A stretch of DNA of 64,000 bases. Origin: Symbiodinium natans. Its lineage: Eukaryota > Sar > Dinophyceae > Suessiales > Symbiodiniaceae. Where the stretch lies: NCBI GenBank assembly GCA_905221605.1, contig CAJNDS010000569.1:1-64000 (forward strand). The letters run 5' to 3'. Shown here one piece after another: positions 38,901 through 47,970 of this stretch; the stretch's first letter is position 1; each line of letters begins with the position of its first letter. The notes below the pieces were generated by a model. The model had not been told where the DNA came from and did no database searches. It saw only the letters and a program-made list of their open reading frames with translations. A program made the position numbers and the translations under genes.

Positions 38901-40295
38901 TTCGGGATCCAGCAAGGGTCAAAGGTACGTCTGATAGACGACCTCAGTGCATCGCACGTCAACTCGTGTGTCCAAACAAATGAGTCTCCAAAGCCCCATT
39001 CCACCGACGTTCTTGCTGCACTTGCCATTCAGCTCATGAGGTCCACCAATGAGCCACTCTTGGGTCGTACCCATGATTTGAAAGCAGCATATCGACAGCT
39101 GGCGGTGTCCCAGAGTTCCGCTTGGTGCTCGTACGTTTGCATCTGGGACCATGAGCGTGCCGCCCCCGTGTGCTTCAGGCTCAAAGCGTTGCCTTTCGGC
39201 GCGTGCAGAAGCGTTTATTCGTTTCTGCGCGTAGTGCATAGCATCTGGTTCATAGGGACTGTTGGGTTAAGCCTCCCTTGGGTTTGCTATTTCGATGACT
39301 TCATCACGATTTGTTCGGGCAGCCTCGCACACAGCACTGACGCTACCATCAAGCGCTTATTCAAGCTCCTGGGCTGGACACTGTCCAGTGACGGAAAGAA
39401 GGACTTGCCGTTCAGGAGGTCTTTCGAAGCTCTTGGCATCGTCGTCGATTTAGAGGAGAGCGCGAACAAAGTTGTGAAGTTTGCAAACACCCCATCCAGG
39501 GTGAGCGAACTCTGTGGGTCCATTGGCGACATACTCGACGCTGGTTCCCTCAAACAGCCTCTGGCCTTGAGGTTGAGGGGACGCATGCAGTTTGCTGACA
39601 GTCAATTGTTTGGAAGGTCCGCTAGGATGTGCCTTAGACAAGTCACCAAGCACGCCTATAGTGATGTGTCCGATACCTTGTGTGAGGATTGCGTTTTCGC
39701 TCTGGACAGGTTCAGGAAGATGCTTCTGGAGCACAAACCCAGAGTCTTGAACGGATATTTGCGGGAAAAATTCGTCATCTTCACGGACGCCTGCTTCGAC
39801 CCAGAGGCATCGGACTGGGCGTGTGGTATTGGTGGCCTGCTGTTCTCTGACAGAGGTAAACTCCTAGGTGCCTTTTCCGAGCAACTTGAGCGCTGGCAGA
39901 TTGAAGCATTGACCGAGGGCTTTCGTAAGACGGTCATTTTTGAAGCTGAACTTTTGGCAGTTATCGTTTCGCAGCTTGTATGGGGACACGTCATCAGACA
40001 TGCACCTGTGCTGTGGTTCGTTGATAACAATGCCTCCCGCGACATCGCGATTTCAGGCTGCACGAGGTCTGACAATGCACAAGCGCTTCTAAATGTCTTG
40101 CTGGAGAGCGAGGAGCAGTTCGATGTCAAAGCATGGTACGCCAGGGTTCCTTCTCCGTCTAACCCTGCTGACCATCCCTCTCGAACAAAGCTGGAGTCCT
40201 ACGTTCATGGCAACACTTTGGTTGGTGCAGTTGACGTCCGTCAAACCCTTAAGGCTGTTTTCGAAAACTTCTTAAGGAAAAAGGTAAAAAGGTGA
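35976..40295 (+). CDS. Pol of the YR retrotransposon: TET/JBP-like domain, C5-methyltransferase-like domain, RT, RNase H
   Basis: Open from the Gag stop; the first ATG is 36048. Residues are numbered from 36039. A roughly 170-residue dioxygenase-like domain (about 235-405) has PHVD with His300 and Asp302, then LHATLPW with His360, and ends in LLVGY...LSLGF. A C5-methyltransferase-like domain follows: motif I ILELFSGSGRVTAAL (from 419), motif IV AAPACGTCS with Cys487 where PC is expected, and motif VI VENP at 558-561. The RT has RLIDDLSASHVN, DLKAAYRQL (Asp1013) and FDD (1085-1087). RNase H has FTDACF (Asp1250), FEAELLAV, WFVDNN and NPADHPS. DIRS elements are known for an adenine-methylase-like domain after RT; a cytosine-type domain before RT is different. 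Catalytic residues appear intact in all domains. Confidence 0.85.
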   Translation, partial: LSPEAASTSVTSNSFSASQPDVAKMSDLPPQVLTPALCTDESRDLPASGQPVLEVRERANLSPAYRPLGEPVSLLPKSPPSPRPPVAPSSSTSVVPTSTAASVRSPGSASDLPPQPEPYEGSLGSDVGLVAGFWGLPSSPRAPVLLRPNCHPKERTVSDKRTAEKGPGMDPVDPHTEPRPEAPVREATVQAPVRADDASCSAPRPAVALDLREQPSPCQWVVDVARAEHLARASVNSPSLDAARRILCLLPSEVPARGQAHSASHSWTCGMWTWGARAGVRGFTKRFPAVTRFFCALLRQHFPGHAFTNAAVFTNLRAEPHVDSCNVPGFPNLLLPISLFRDGDVWQESPVGRVPLAGHDALGIRLRVSLGPQTLDASRLHATLPWKGVRCLLVGYCLQGWERLSEKERQELLSLGFLNPGSLVQPAPVRPLTPPTPPLILELFSGSGRVTAALRALGFEAVAIDKVKSVGCAAPPWVLDVSTPDGLAQLLQLVQNPRVLGLFAAPACGTCSLARGIPCWDSQGNPVPVPRPLRSDRHPDGMPDLPPGDARRVRLANESYLALRQAVRLGVQRGILIAVENPRSSLFWKTSFWRDVAPAFRYVDHQACAYGGDRPKFTRIAYTHPSFESLCKLCPGCPAHASWGVDPAAPNGFATSRETAYPRPLAHALAQCFASALPTVEPPGLQLPALRSLAGLQPKASKVPALVPEYKTTCVVRGPAASLVPPCQPMQRLEQAWPVPADCQCSLKVIPPYAQLLRLSPVKMGKQDEETRRHVELAWGIPWSPSEFIQCACKAVHPVAQEAQLPSELLQAVEVNCNATTASALEGKRTAWFEKWFKRCLELRTDECKLKDGMHPDVRGILEPKNLLVWREILDDLNYPDKTVIEEVISGTVLTGEVPSTGLFNPVFKPAAMSEDLLRDTADEGRHSVFRSVKSQGDLLDQEVKKQTLEELQKGWLEGPFDPSELPNGSVVSRRFGIQQGSKVRLIDDLSASHVNSCVQTNESPKPHSTDVLAALAIQLMRSTNEPLLGRTHDLKAAYRQLAVSQSSAWCSYVCIWDHERAAPVCFRLKALPFGACRSVYSFLRVVHSIWFIGTVGLSLPWVCYFDDFITICSGSLAHSTDATIKRLFKLLGWTLSSDGKKDLPFRRSFEALGIVVDLEESANKVVKFANTPSRVSELCGSIGDILDAGSLKQPLALRLRGRMQFADSQLFGRSARMCLRQVTKHAYSDVSDTLCEDCVFALDRFRKMLLEHKPRVLNGYLREKFVIFTDACFDPEASDWACGIGGLLFSDRGKLLGAFSEQLERWQIEALTEGFRKTVIFEAELLAVIVSQLVWGHVIRHAPVLWFVDNNASRDIAISGCTRSDNAQALLNVLLESEEQFDVKAWYARVPSPSNPADHPSRTKLESYVHGNTLVGAVDVRQTLKAVFENFLRKKVKR

Positions 40296-40309
40296 AAGTC
40301 GGATAATGT

Positions 40310-40568
40310 GGGGAGTCAGTGCTGGGTTCGTATTGCAACTTTGCATGAGGTGCCAAGTAGATCTACACAGGCTTTCCAAGGCAGAAGGTTTGTCCTTGCG
40401 TGGCATGAGGCCCGCATGTGCATGCTTGCCCACGCTTCCACGTGAAAAAAAGGAATGTCCGAGTGAGTGCGTTACTGTAAGCGTTGCGCTCTCTGAACCA
40501 CACCAAGTGTAGGCTCATGTGTCTTTGTTCTTTGTTGGCTTAAAGGTAAGCTTGAGCGGAGCACGAAG
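40310..40568 (+). repeat. Split direct repeat B1
   Basis: It begins GGGGAGTCAGTGCTGGG, 15 bp after the Pol stop, and overlaps A2 by AAG. It matches B2 except for one A fewer in an A7/A8 run. Confidence 0.95.
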
Positions 40569-40789
40569 CTTGCTGTCAACTTGTTGATAGCGCCTTCGTG
40601 AGGAGCGAACGCTTAGGTTGCCTGCAACCGTGCCTTTAAGAAAAACAAAAAGAGTTTTCACAGTGCTTTCAAAATTTTCTGCATGCCCATCTTTCATGTT
40701 CTCTCTGCATGTCACCTTGACAGCTTGTATGCAGTCTTCATGCCCGGTAACAGTGGCTGACAGCTGAGAGATGCAGAAAATTTTCTTTG
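40566..40789 (+). repeat. Split direct repeat A2
   Basis: Internal copy of the left terminus, 224 bp, identical to A1 by eye. Confidence 0.95.
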
Positions 40790-40867
40790 CCCGCCCGCCC
40801 ATCCCAGTGGGTGTGGCCGATCCGTGCCTGACGGATCCCGCCTGTGGATCTTCTTCTGCCTCATCCG

Positions 40868-41127
40868 GGGGAGTCAGTGCTGGGTTCGTATTGCAACTTT
40901 GCATGAGGTGCCAAGTAGATCTACACAGGCTTTCCAAGGCAGAAGGTTTGTCCTTGCGTGGCATGAGGCCCGCATGTGCATGCTTGCCCACGCTTCCACG
41001 TGAAAAAAAAGGAATGTCCGAGTGAGTGCGTTACTGTAAGCGTTGCGCTCTCTGAACCACACCAAGTGTAGGCTCATGTGTCTTTGTTCTTTGTTGGCTT
41101 AAAGGTAAGCTTGAGCGGAGCACGAAG
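40868..41127 (+). repeat. Split direct repeat B2
   Basis: The right terminus of the element, 260 bp, separated from A2 by 78 unique bases (40790-40867). Confidence 0.95.
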
Positions 41128-41171
41128 TCGACTTTCCAGTCACGGAAGCTCCTGGCCTCCGCGCCGGCGCA

Positions 41172-41252
41172 CTGCAGTAGCAGAGTAGCAGCAGCAGTAG
41201 CAGTAGCAGTCGCAGAGTAGCTGTAGCAGTCGCAGAGTAGCAGTAGTAGAAG
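41172..41252. repeat. AGC/AGT trinucleotide microsatellite
   Basis: Imperfect CAGTAG, CAGCAG and CAGAGTAG units just outside the right end of the YR retrotransposon. Confidence 0.9.
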
Positions 41253-41829
41253 CTTATGTTGTTGAAATTTTTTTGAGTGCAAAACTGTTTTTGATTTGGT
41301 TTGCGTATTTTTGCATTTTTTCTGACCTCTTTTCTGGATCTTTGGTTTCTGATTTTGCTTTTGTATGTTTTCTGAAGATTTGTTGTTCTATAGTGTTGTG
41401 AATCGTTTGACCCTTGCGGCTTCTATATATATATTTGTGAAGAACGAAGTGAACGTTACACCTTAATTGACCATTCACAGGCTAACCTCAAAGTGGGGCC
41501 GTTCCACCGTTCAGTCATCATCAGGTTTAGTTCTTCCTCAAAGTCCATGGATTCACTACTTTCTAGGAGTTTACCTTCCGGACACTTAGCTCTCCAGAAC
41601 TCCCTTATTGTATTATTACGGGCTTTAAGAAGAGATAAGTACTAGCCCGTGAACATAACATTATTACTGCGGCCCGTGCGTTAACTTACTGCCTTCGTAA
41701 TAATATTATGTACGGGCCAGTTAAATATACTAATTAGGCCCGTTATTTTAATATTAATGCCGTGAGCTATAATTCTATTCATAATGTGCTCACGGGGTAA
41801 TAAGAAGAGAATAATAATGTGAAGAGAGC

Positions 41830-41897
41830 AAAAAGCATATTAAATTAGCATATTTTATAAGGAACGCATGAAAATATGCTATTTAATTGGGCTTTTT
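41830..41897. repeat. Hairpin with ATAAGGA...ACGCATG loop, no. 1
   Basis: The inner stem TAGCATATTTT (41846-41856) pairs perfectly with 41871-41881. An outer stem (ATTAAA/TTTAAT, then AAAAAGC/GCTTTTT) extends it with small bulges. The loop is 14 bases, 41857-41870. Confidence 0.9.
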
Positions 41898-41926
41898 GTG
41901 AACGAAACCCGTGTATTTTTACTGGA

Positions 41927-42040
41927 TTCTTCATTCTAATTCTCTTATTTTGCTTGTTTAATTGAGTTATAAGGAGTGAAGATATGAATGACGCATGAAC
42001 TCAATTGAACAACAAGCAAAATTAGGAAAGGAATGAAGAA
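41927..42040. repeat. Hairpin with ATAAGGA...ACGCATG loop, no. 2
   Basis: The largest of the set. AATTGAGTT (41960-41968) pairs with AACTCAATT (41998-42006). Further pairing continues through ATTTTGCTTGTT/AACAAGCAAAAT to TTCTTCATTC/GAATGAAGAA at the base. The loop is 41969-41997. Confidence 0.9.
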
Positions 42041-42195
42041 AGAAGAAAAATAGAGAAAATAATAATGCACGCCAAATAGTAAGTCTTTTTATGAGGCGTG
42101 CACTACGTTCTCTTCGTTCATTCTATTTCATTGTGTTCTCGCTTCACTTCGTTCATTGAAACACCATTGAAATAGAATTCTCTTCGTAATATTAA

Positions 42196-42235
42196 CCCGG
42201 CTTTATAAGGACTAGAAGGACGCATGAAAGCCGGG
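42196..42235. repeat. Hairpin with ATAAGGA...ACGCATG loop, no. 3
   Basis: A perfect 9-bp stem CCCGGCTTT/AAAGCCGGG encloses a 22-base loop at 42205-42226. Confidence 0.92.
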
Positions 42236-42742
42236 GTTTGACGCTTGACGCTGGGCGGCTTCTAGAGACCAGATACTTTGTTGTACTGGAGCTAGAGATG
42301 TGGCTGCAGTTGGCGGGTCAAGTGTTCCGCTAGTGTGACGGCGTCGTGCGGCGTGTAAACGTCCAACCGCTCTGCGTGCTGCAGAGAGTTGTCTGCGCCC
42401 TCTGGAAAGTACCAAAAATGACGGTTTGAAACGCAAAAAAAAACGACGGTTTTAGACCGCGACCACGAGCAAGAAGCCAATTCCAGGCCACATGGTCGAT
42501 GCCGGCAGTGAAGGTCTTCTGCTTAAGGAACAAGGTGTGGAAGCGGAGAGGCAGCTCATTGACAACAGCAACAGCCTGGAGCACATCCGTGCGTAAATTT
42601 TTATCAAAGCGCTGCACTTCCTTCTACAGTGCGACGTTGATCCAAGCCAGGGCCACTATGCAATTGTCAATTCCAAAGCTTTTTGCAAAGCACCAACCGG
42701 ACCGAAGGAGAATGCAAGCGTAGAGGTTGAAAGTGTCAGAAC
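42236..42742. other. Intergenic DNA with a possible minus-strand exon remnant
   Basis: A 95-codon minus-strand frame (42617-42330) begins MQRFDKNLRTDVLQAVAVV and reads plausibly for about 50 residues before turning unlikely. I do not recognise it. Confidence 0.3.
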
Positions 42743-43444
42743 TTGAGGCCGAAAAATTTCCTGAAGAAGGTTGTACGGGCGGTTGGAGGGAACAATTGGA
42801 AATCGCATGAGACTCTTAAGACTCTAGCTCCTCGGACTCAGGATGAGAGTTCTTGGAGGTTGGGGCTGAAGAGATCTCCCTCAAGAAGTCCATGGAACCT
42901 GAAATCGAAAATGCGGCAAGCGGCCCTTGCTGGAAAAGATCGCGTCGTCGATCGGATCGGTTGGGTTGACATGGGCGTTGTCACTGAACTCCGAAAGGGT
43001 TTTGATTTTGTTGGCCATGCCAGGCACGCGGGAGTCTTTGCGCAGGAGCCGAGGCCCCCAAAGCTATCCAAGGGGGAATCAGCACAGCTCGATGAGAGGC
43101 ACGGCAAGGGTTGGTTACCTACGCATAGGCCTGGGGTTGCACAGACGTCGGCTGCAGGCCGAAAGCTGCGACCCGTGGATGACTTCACGGAGAATAAGGT
43201 AAACCTTGCTTTTGGTTCTATGGACAAGCTTGATCTGAATGCCCTTGATGAACTCATTTGCATATGCCGCATTTGGACAAGGGCGATGTGTGACGGGCCC
43301 GCCTTTGAGCTCGTGCTTTCTTCGGGTCATGTGCTTAAAGGCAGTGTTCATCCTGGTTGGAAGAAGGTTGGCTGTGAGCCCCTTTTGACGACGCTGTGTC
43401 CTGGACACCAGAGAGGTCGGGAGAACTCCGTTGTGGTATCTTGA
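42743..43444 (+). pseudogene. Reverse-transcriptase fragment of another retroelement
   Basis: The 233-codon frame contains KLRPVDDFTENKVNLAFGSM, which lines up with the RLIDDLSASHVN segment just upstream of RT motif A in the YR retrotransposon. It is followed by LVLSSGHVLKGSVHPGWK. Polymerase motifs A and C and RNase H are absent. The frame starts with debris (NFLKKVVRAVGG...) and ends early, so this is a truncated relic of a related but different element. Confidence 0.6.
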
Positions 43445-44785
43445 GGTCACATGCATCACGAGCACTTAGATCCGGCACTTTCCAAAAACAGAACGTTCTT
43501 TAAACTCTGATTTTCTTTTGCTTCATGTGCTTCATTGTTGGAAACACGACATCACTAACCCTACGGCAAAACGCTCCGGTGAGAAAGTGTCCAGCACTCA
43601 AAAGCCGAAGATGCCAATCATTCCAGCCTTGCCAGCAAACCTCATGAAGCTTGATATCTGAAACGTCACGCCCAGCAGAAGAACACTGTATTGTCCATTG
43701 AGTCATCTTTTCGGACAGCTTCGCTACCATAGTACTCCGAGCTGGTCTGAAAGTCAGAAGGAAGCTGGAGAGAATGTTCAGGTTTTCCATGGACCTAGTC
43801 TCTTCAAAGCTTCGGGTTCGTTTGTTGGGAGTCCAACCGGGACCGCGAGAGGATTGATCTAGTAGAATTGGTGTAATGTTTGCAAAAAGTCATTGTGGTT
43901 CACAAACCGCGTGTGCTTCAGTTAAGCCCGAGTCTTCGCCGATTGCATCTTCAACGATTACAAGCATTACGTGGGAAACTTCCAGAAGTATGCTTGGTGT
44001 ACTGGTGCTCGAAGAAGACCTTTCAGCCGCAATTGAGTTCTGTGAGTTCTGTGAGTTTGTTGAGGGAATGATGGGCAGCCCAAGGTCTCACCGTTGATGC
44101 GAGTTGAAGTGAGCACATGAGGGTGTGCTCATTCGATTTCTCAAAAGACAACCCCATCCAAGAGCATGTGTGTGTGTGTGTGTGTGTGTGAGCGATTGTG
44201 TTTGTGGATCAGAGGAGTGTTCGACCCGTTTATCCATGTTGGCATTTTGTGCCTTTCAATTGATATATTCGGTTTGGTGAGTCTGACACACACACTGCAT
44301 ATAATTATTTTCCATATTGGGAATATTGTCTCTGGAACGTTTTGAGTGTTGGTACCAATTTGGGAAGTTGAGCGTTTCGCCAATTCGCCAATACTTTCGA
44401 AACAATATATATGGCATGTTTTCGCTTGGACATATTCTGCCATATCTACTTGGGAAGGTTCCCTTGACTTGGAAGCATCCTTTTTCGGGCCCACCCTTTG
44501 CTATTATCTGGATACGTGTCTTTACGTGGCCGTAGTCGCATGCTTCGTCACGGACCCATGGCTGCCGTTGTCACGATCGCAGCTTGCTTTGCTCAAAGAA
44601 GGGCGCATTATGCCAAGCTTCCGTTTGTGTGCAGTCCACACGCTCGCTGCTTTGAGTTTCTTAACCATGCCGCCACGGCGCTATGCTTGCGCTGAGAGGA
44701 TGCCCGAGAAAGCGTCGCATGCTTTCACGGCCAAAATGTGCGCAGGTTGGGTTCGAACATTTTCTATGCAAGTGCGTTTCAGCAG
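43445..44785. other. Intergenic DNA with a (TG)n tract
   Basis: A perfect TG dinucleotide run lies at about 44166-44190. Short plus-strand frames at 44498-44695 and 44346-44807 could hold the first exon of the methyltransferase gene downstream, but I cannot place its boundaries. Confidence 0.4.
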
Positions 44786-45886
44786 GTTCGCTGCCGTGAC
44801 AACTTGAAACCGCTGTCAGGCAGCCGCTATATGGAAAGCCAGCGACCAGACGCATTGTTTGTGGACCCTTTGGCATCAAAGCTGGCTGGGCCACAGGGTT
44901 TGGCACAACCCATGGGAGATTGGATCATGGTGCCTCGTACGAGGCAGCGGAAAAGCTCAGCAGGGCTTGGCGAAGCAAATCCATGCCATGTTCAGTCTTT
45001 GAAAGTAGCATCAACCATCATCCAACGAATATTCCGCAATAATTCAACAACCGCGTAACCATTATTTCAAGGCGAAATGAACCCTGGCCGCACAAGCCAC
45101 CCAAATCATCCAAGCCTCTGGCACAGGTTTGGGGATGATTTTGTAGTGCAACATTACATGGGCGGTACTCGGCAACTGGTCATGTTGGGTGCTGGCATGG
45201 ATGCACGTGCATATCGCCTGCGATTGCCAGACCTCAAAGTCTTTGAGGCGCATCTGTTAACACCATCTTGTCAAAGACAAACTTAGTGGTAACCCACGGT
45301 AGCCTGGGGTGTCAAATGGTGGGCAGAGAGACAAGAGTGTTTCAGATAAACTATTGCTTTGCAAACTCGAGTGCCTTGCAAAATTTGCAAAAGGTTTGTT
45401 GACCTGTTTGACCTACGCATGCGAGACCCTGAAGGTGGATCTTCCAATTCTCCTTCAAGACAAGGAGCCACTCTTGGAAGGGGAGTCCCTCACCGTGCAG
45501 TCTCGGACGGTGGTGCCCACCGACTTTTCCTCAGGGGAGGACTGGAGCTGGAAGTTGCAAAACACAGACTTTGATCCGACGCAGCCCACGGTGTGGCTGC
45601 TGGAAGGTCTCATGATGTGCCCCCCCCCTCTTCCTGCTTTTGCTTGCCAACGCATGCATTCTTATGACTTCTCTGTCTTATGCTCGCGGGCATGGAGTTC
45701 GGCGTGTTGTTTTTTGATTCCAGTTTTGGGAAGTATTCTCAGATTTTGCAGTTGACCTGGAGGTACTTGACAGACACCGAAGCGGCCCAAACTTTGCGGC
45801 GCATTGGGGGTTTGTCGGCACCACGTTCTTCTCTGTTCTTTGATGCCATCTCAGCAAGCTACGTGCATCAGCGTATTGTGCCTTGT
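44786..45886 (+). CDS. SAM-dependent methyltransferase, leucine carboxyl methyltransferase/TIGR00027 type, multi-exon
   Basis: Four exons fit end to end: 44786-44943, 45127-45247, 45435-45616 and 45763 to about 45886. Exon 1 has SRYMESQRPDALFVDPLASK, exon 2 the SAM-binding motif RQLVMLGAGMDARAYRL, and exon 3 begins with VDLPILLQDKEPLL and contains VWLLEGLM. Joining exons 3 and 4 completes LLEGLMMYLTD, a family hallmark. Introns 1 and 2 start GC and intron 3 starts GT; all end AG followed by G, as in dinoflagellates. This family methylates carboxyl or hydroxyl groups of small molecules or protein termini; the substrate cannot be told. The true start and the C-terminal exons are not resolved. 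A later candidate exon at about 46649-46750 reads DFEDWARSLEPTDLYGRNLV. Confidence 0.72.
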
Positions 45887-47970
45887 CGCGTCTGCTTGTT
45901 CTTGCCCGGATTCGAGGCTCTAAATCGCAAATACAAAGAAGGTGTGTCAAAGTCAATTGTTTTTTTCTGCAAAGTTGAATCGGTTGGTTTAACTAGCCAA
46001 CACGTCAGATGGGTTCGTGTACTTATTTTGAGTGTGTGACGTGCCCTGGTCAATTGCAAATCGCATCGCTGTTGGCTCAGGTAGTGGGCGGTGCACCCTT
46101 TCTGGGTGGTTCTGACCACTATGGTGCTTTGCTCCAGGATTTGGCATCTTTCAGCCGAACGCAGGCAGGGGGACTGTGCGAAAGTTAGAGCAGCCGAAGT
46201 ATCAACGCTTAGGACAAGATGTTCTTTAAGGCGGGGATGCTGTGGATGTTGGATGTAGATGTTAGATGTCAAAGAGATTAGCGGCACTTATGGCATGCCT
46301 CATGTTAAGACATCATTAGAGATCCTTTCTTTTCACGGGGATCAATGGCGCATGGCGTGCACTGAAGGTTTGGGACTTCAGCAGCTTGCGAATAGATCGC
46401 CGGAACCGCCGACTGTCGAAGGACTGGGAAGACGTTTTCACATGACAGCAAGGCAAGGCAGGTGGAAAGGCAGTTGGGTTGGCAGAGGTTCCAACACGTT
46501 CGAACAAACGAACTTTCTGGAGATCCTTTTCCGCACGACCATATTGAAGGGTGGCTGTGATACCTAAACGCCGAGAATGGCGTCTGTTTGCATGCAAGCT
46601 CCCAAGGGACACCCCCAAAAAAACACCAAAGGACCGAGATCTCAAGAGACCCCAATGGCTTTGATTTTGAGGACTGGGCTCGAAGCTTGGAGCCAACGGA
46701 TCTCTATGGTAGAAATCTGGTGCTTTTCGTGGAGAGCCAGAAGATCTGATCCACCGCAAGGCGGAGGTACGCCAAAATGGTTTAGGGTTTCGGGTGTAGG
46801 GGGTTTCCCTGTCAGCCCTGAAGACTGGAAACTAGCTGCAAAGCTGGAAGGTTGGCAGGCAAAGAGCAGATGGGCTAGATGAGGGGTAGATGAGCGGTAG
46901 ATGCTGCCAAAACTTGCATCCTCTCCAGAGAGCTCACCTTAACCGGATGAGCAACAAAAGTCACTGGGGATCAATGTGAAGATATGGGAAAATTTTTTTC
47001 GTTACGTGCGGTCTTCGAACTGAAAGGGCAGCTTCTTGAAACATCGACTGTCCCTTCTTTCCCGGAGCTGCGTTGCATCCGGGTGTTTTGCGGCGATCGC
47101 AATGATGCGACGTTCTCTCAGTGCCGCCGTGCTCTCGGTGAAGGCCGTCCGACCAGCGCGAATCAACACAACGCCCTATGTGTCATGCTGGTGCATGGCA
47201 TCTCTTTGCCTATGTGTAGCTCTGCTTCTGCCTGCACACCGGCCTCAGCTTGCAGAAGCCATCGTATCTCGTGCTGTGTCCAGTTTAGACAGGAAGCACA
47301 TGATGCTAGCAAAAGCCCAAACATCTGCAACTTTAACCATGTGTAATAACAGTTGAATAACATGTAACTGGATAGCTGCGACTGAGAATCTCTGGGTGGC
47401 CCTGGGAGGTGAGACAAGCACGCGTACAACAAGGCCCTTTCATGTTGGCTCGGAGAAGATAGGTGTACCCAGGTGTACCCTACCCCTTAAGCCCTAAGCC
47501 CTAAACCCATGCCGCCCTCAGATCCATCGGATCGTTGCAGGGTATCCTGGAATAATTTTGTCGGAGCCTTCGCCAGTGTGGGTTTGCAGAATTTGTATAG
47601 CTTGTGTATGCTTGCGCATGGCCAACTGCCAAGTGCTTGTGTACCTGAATATTATGCAATATCTGCTTCAACGATGAAGCTAGATTCCCACAAGACTTCC
47701 CGAACTTTTCAGCCACGGCTTCGTTGGCTCCGCATTTTCTCGTCCAGTCTAGCGTAGACCGGCCATCCGCTTGACGCAAGAAGCAGGAACCAGAGCCTTC
47801 AACTTCAGATTTCGGGATGTGCAGCATGGCTTTGGTGCCCACAGGCTTCAAACATAGGTGTTTGGCTGACCAGGACTTCCCGGTAGCCATCGGATGTCGG
47901 CTCTAGCAATTTCCTCAAATTGCAGTCCCCTTCGCACCATGAAGTGACCCATTGCATTTCGAGGCACGCG
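45887..47970. other. Region downstream of the methyltransferase exons, mostly non-coding
   Basis: It contains the candidate exon near 46649-46750 and a short frame at 47036-47356 with a hydrophobic CLCVALLLPAH segment. A small telomere-like patch lies at 47480-47508 (CCTTAAGCCCTAAGCCCTAAACCC-type units). Nothing else is recognised. Confidence 0.4.

Larger units (their letters stand above)
31550..41127 (+). mobile_element. Complete tyrosine-recombinase retrotransposon with split direct repeats (Ngaro/DIRS order)
   Basis: The ends show the pattern A1 (31550-31773), genes, B1 (40310-40568), A2 (40566-40789), B2 (40868-41127). A1 and A2 are both 224 bp and match throughout by eye. B1 and B2 differ by one A in a homopolymer. 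Split direct repeats plus a tyrosine recombinase and no integrase define DIRS-order elements of the Ngaro/PAT type. All three large frames are intact and the repeats have barely diverged, so the insertion is young. Unusually, the recombinase gene comes first, before Gag and RT. Near-matching 15-mers TTCCAG(C/T)CACGGAAG lie outside both ends (31516-31530 and 41134-41148). Confidence 0.92.
41618..42235. other. AT-rich cluster of eight hairpins; three share one loop motif
   Basis: Inverted repeats lie at 41618-41650, 41671-41718, 41760-41795, 41830-41897, 41927-42040, 42067-42101, 42120-42178 and 42196-42235. Stems are 7-11 bp or longer and mostly perfect. In the hairpins at 41830, 41927 and 42196 the stems are unrelated in sequence, yet each loop starts ATAAGGA and ends ACGCATG, with 0, 15 and 8 bases between. 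Conserved loops on compensating stems are the signature of a structured RNA or a family of palindromic mobile units. There is no open reading frame. The composition differs sharply from the flanks. Confidence 0.85.

Noticed and set aside
41830-42235. Hammerhead or other known self-cleaving ribozymes in the hairpin cluster
   Set aside because: The CUGAUGA and GAAA core of hammerheads is absent, and no other known core was recognised.
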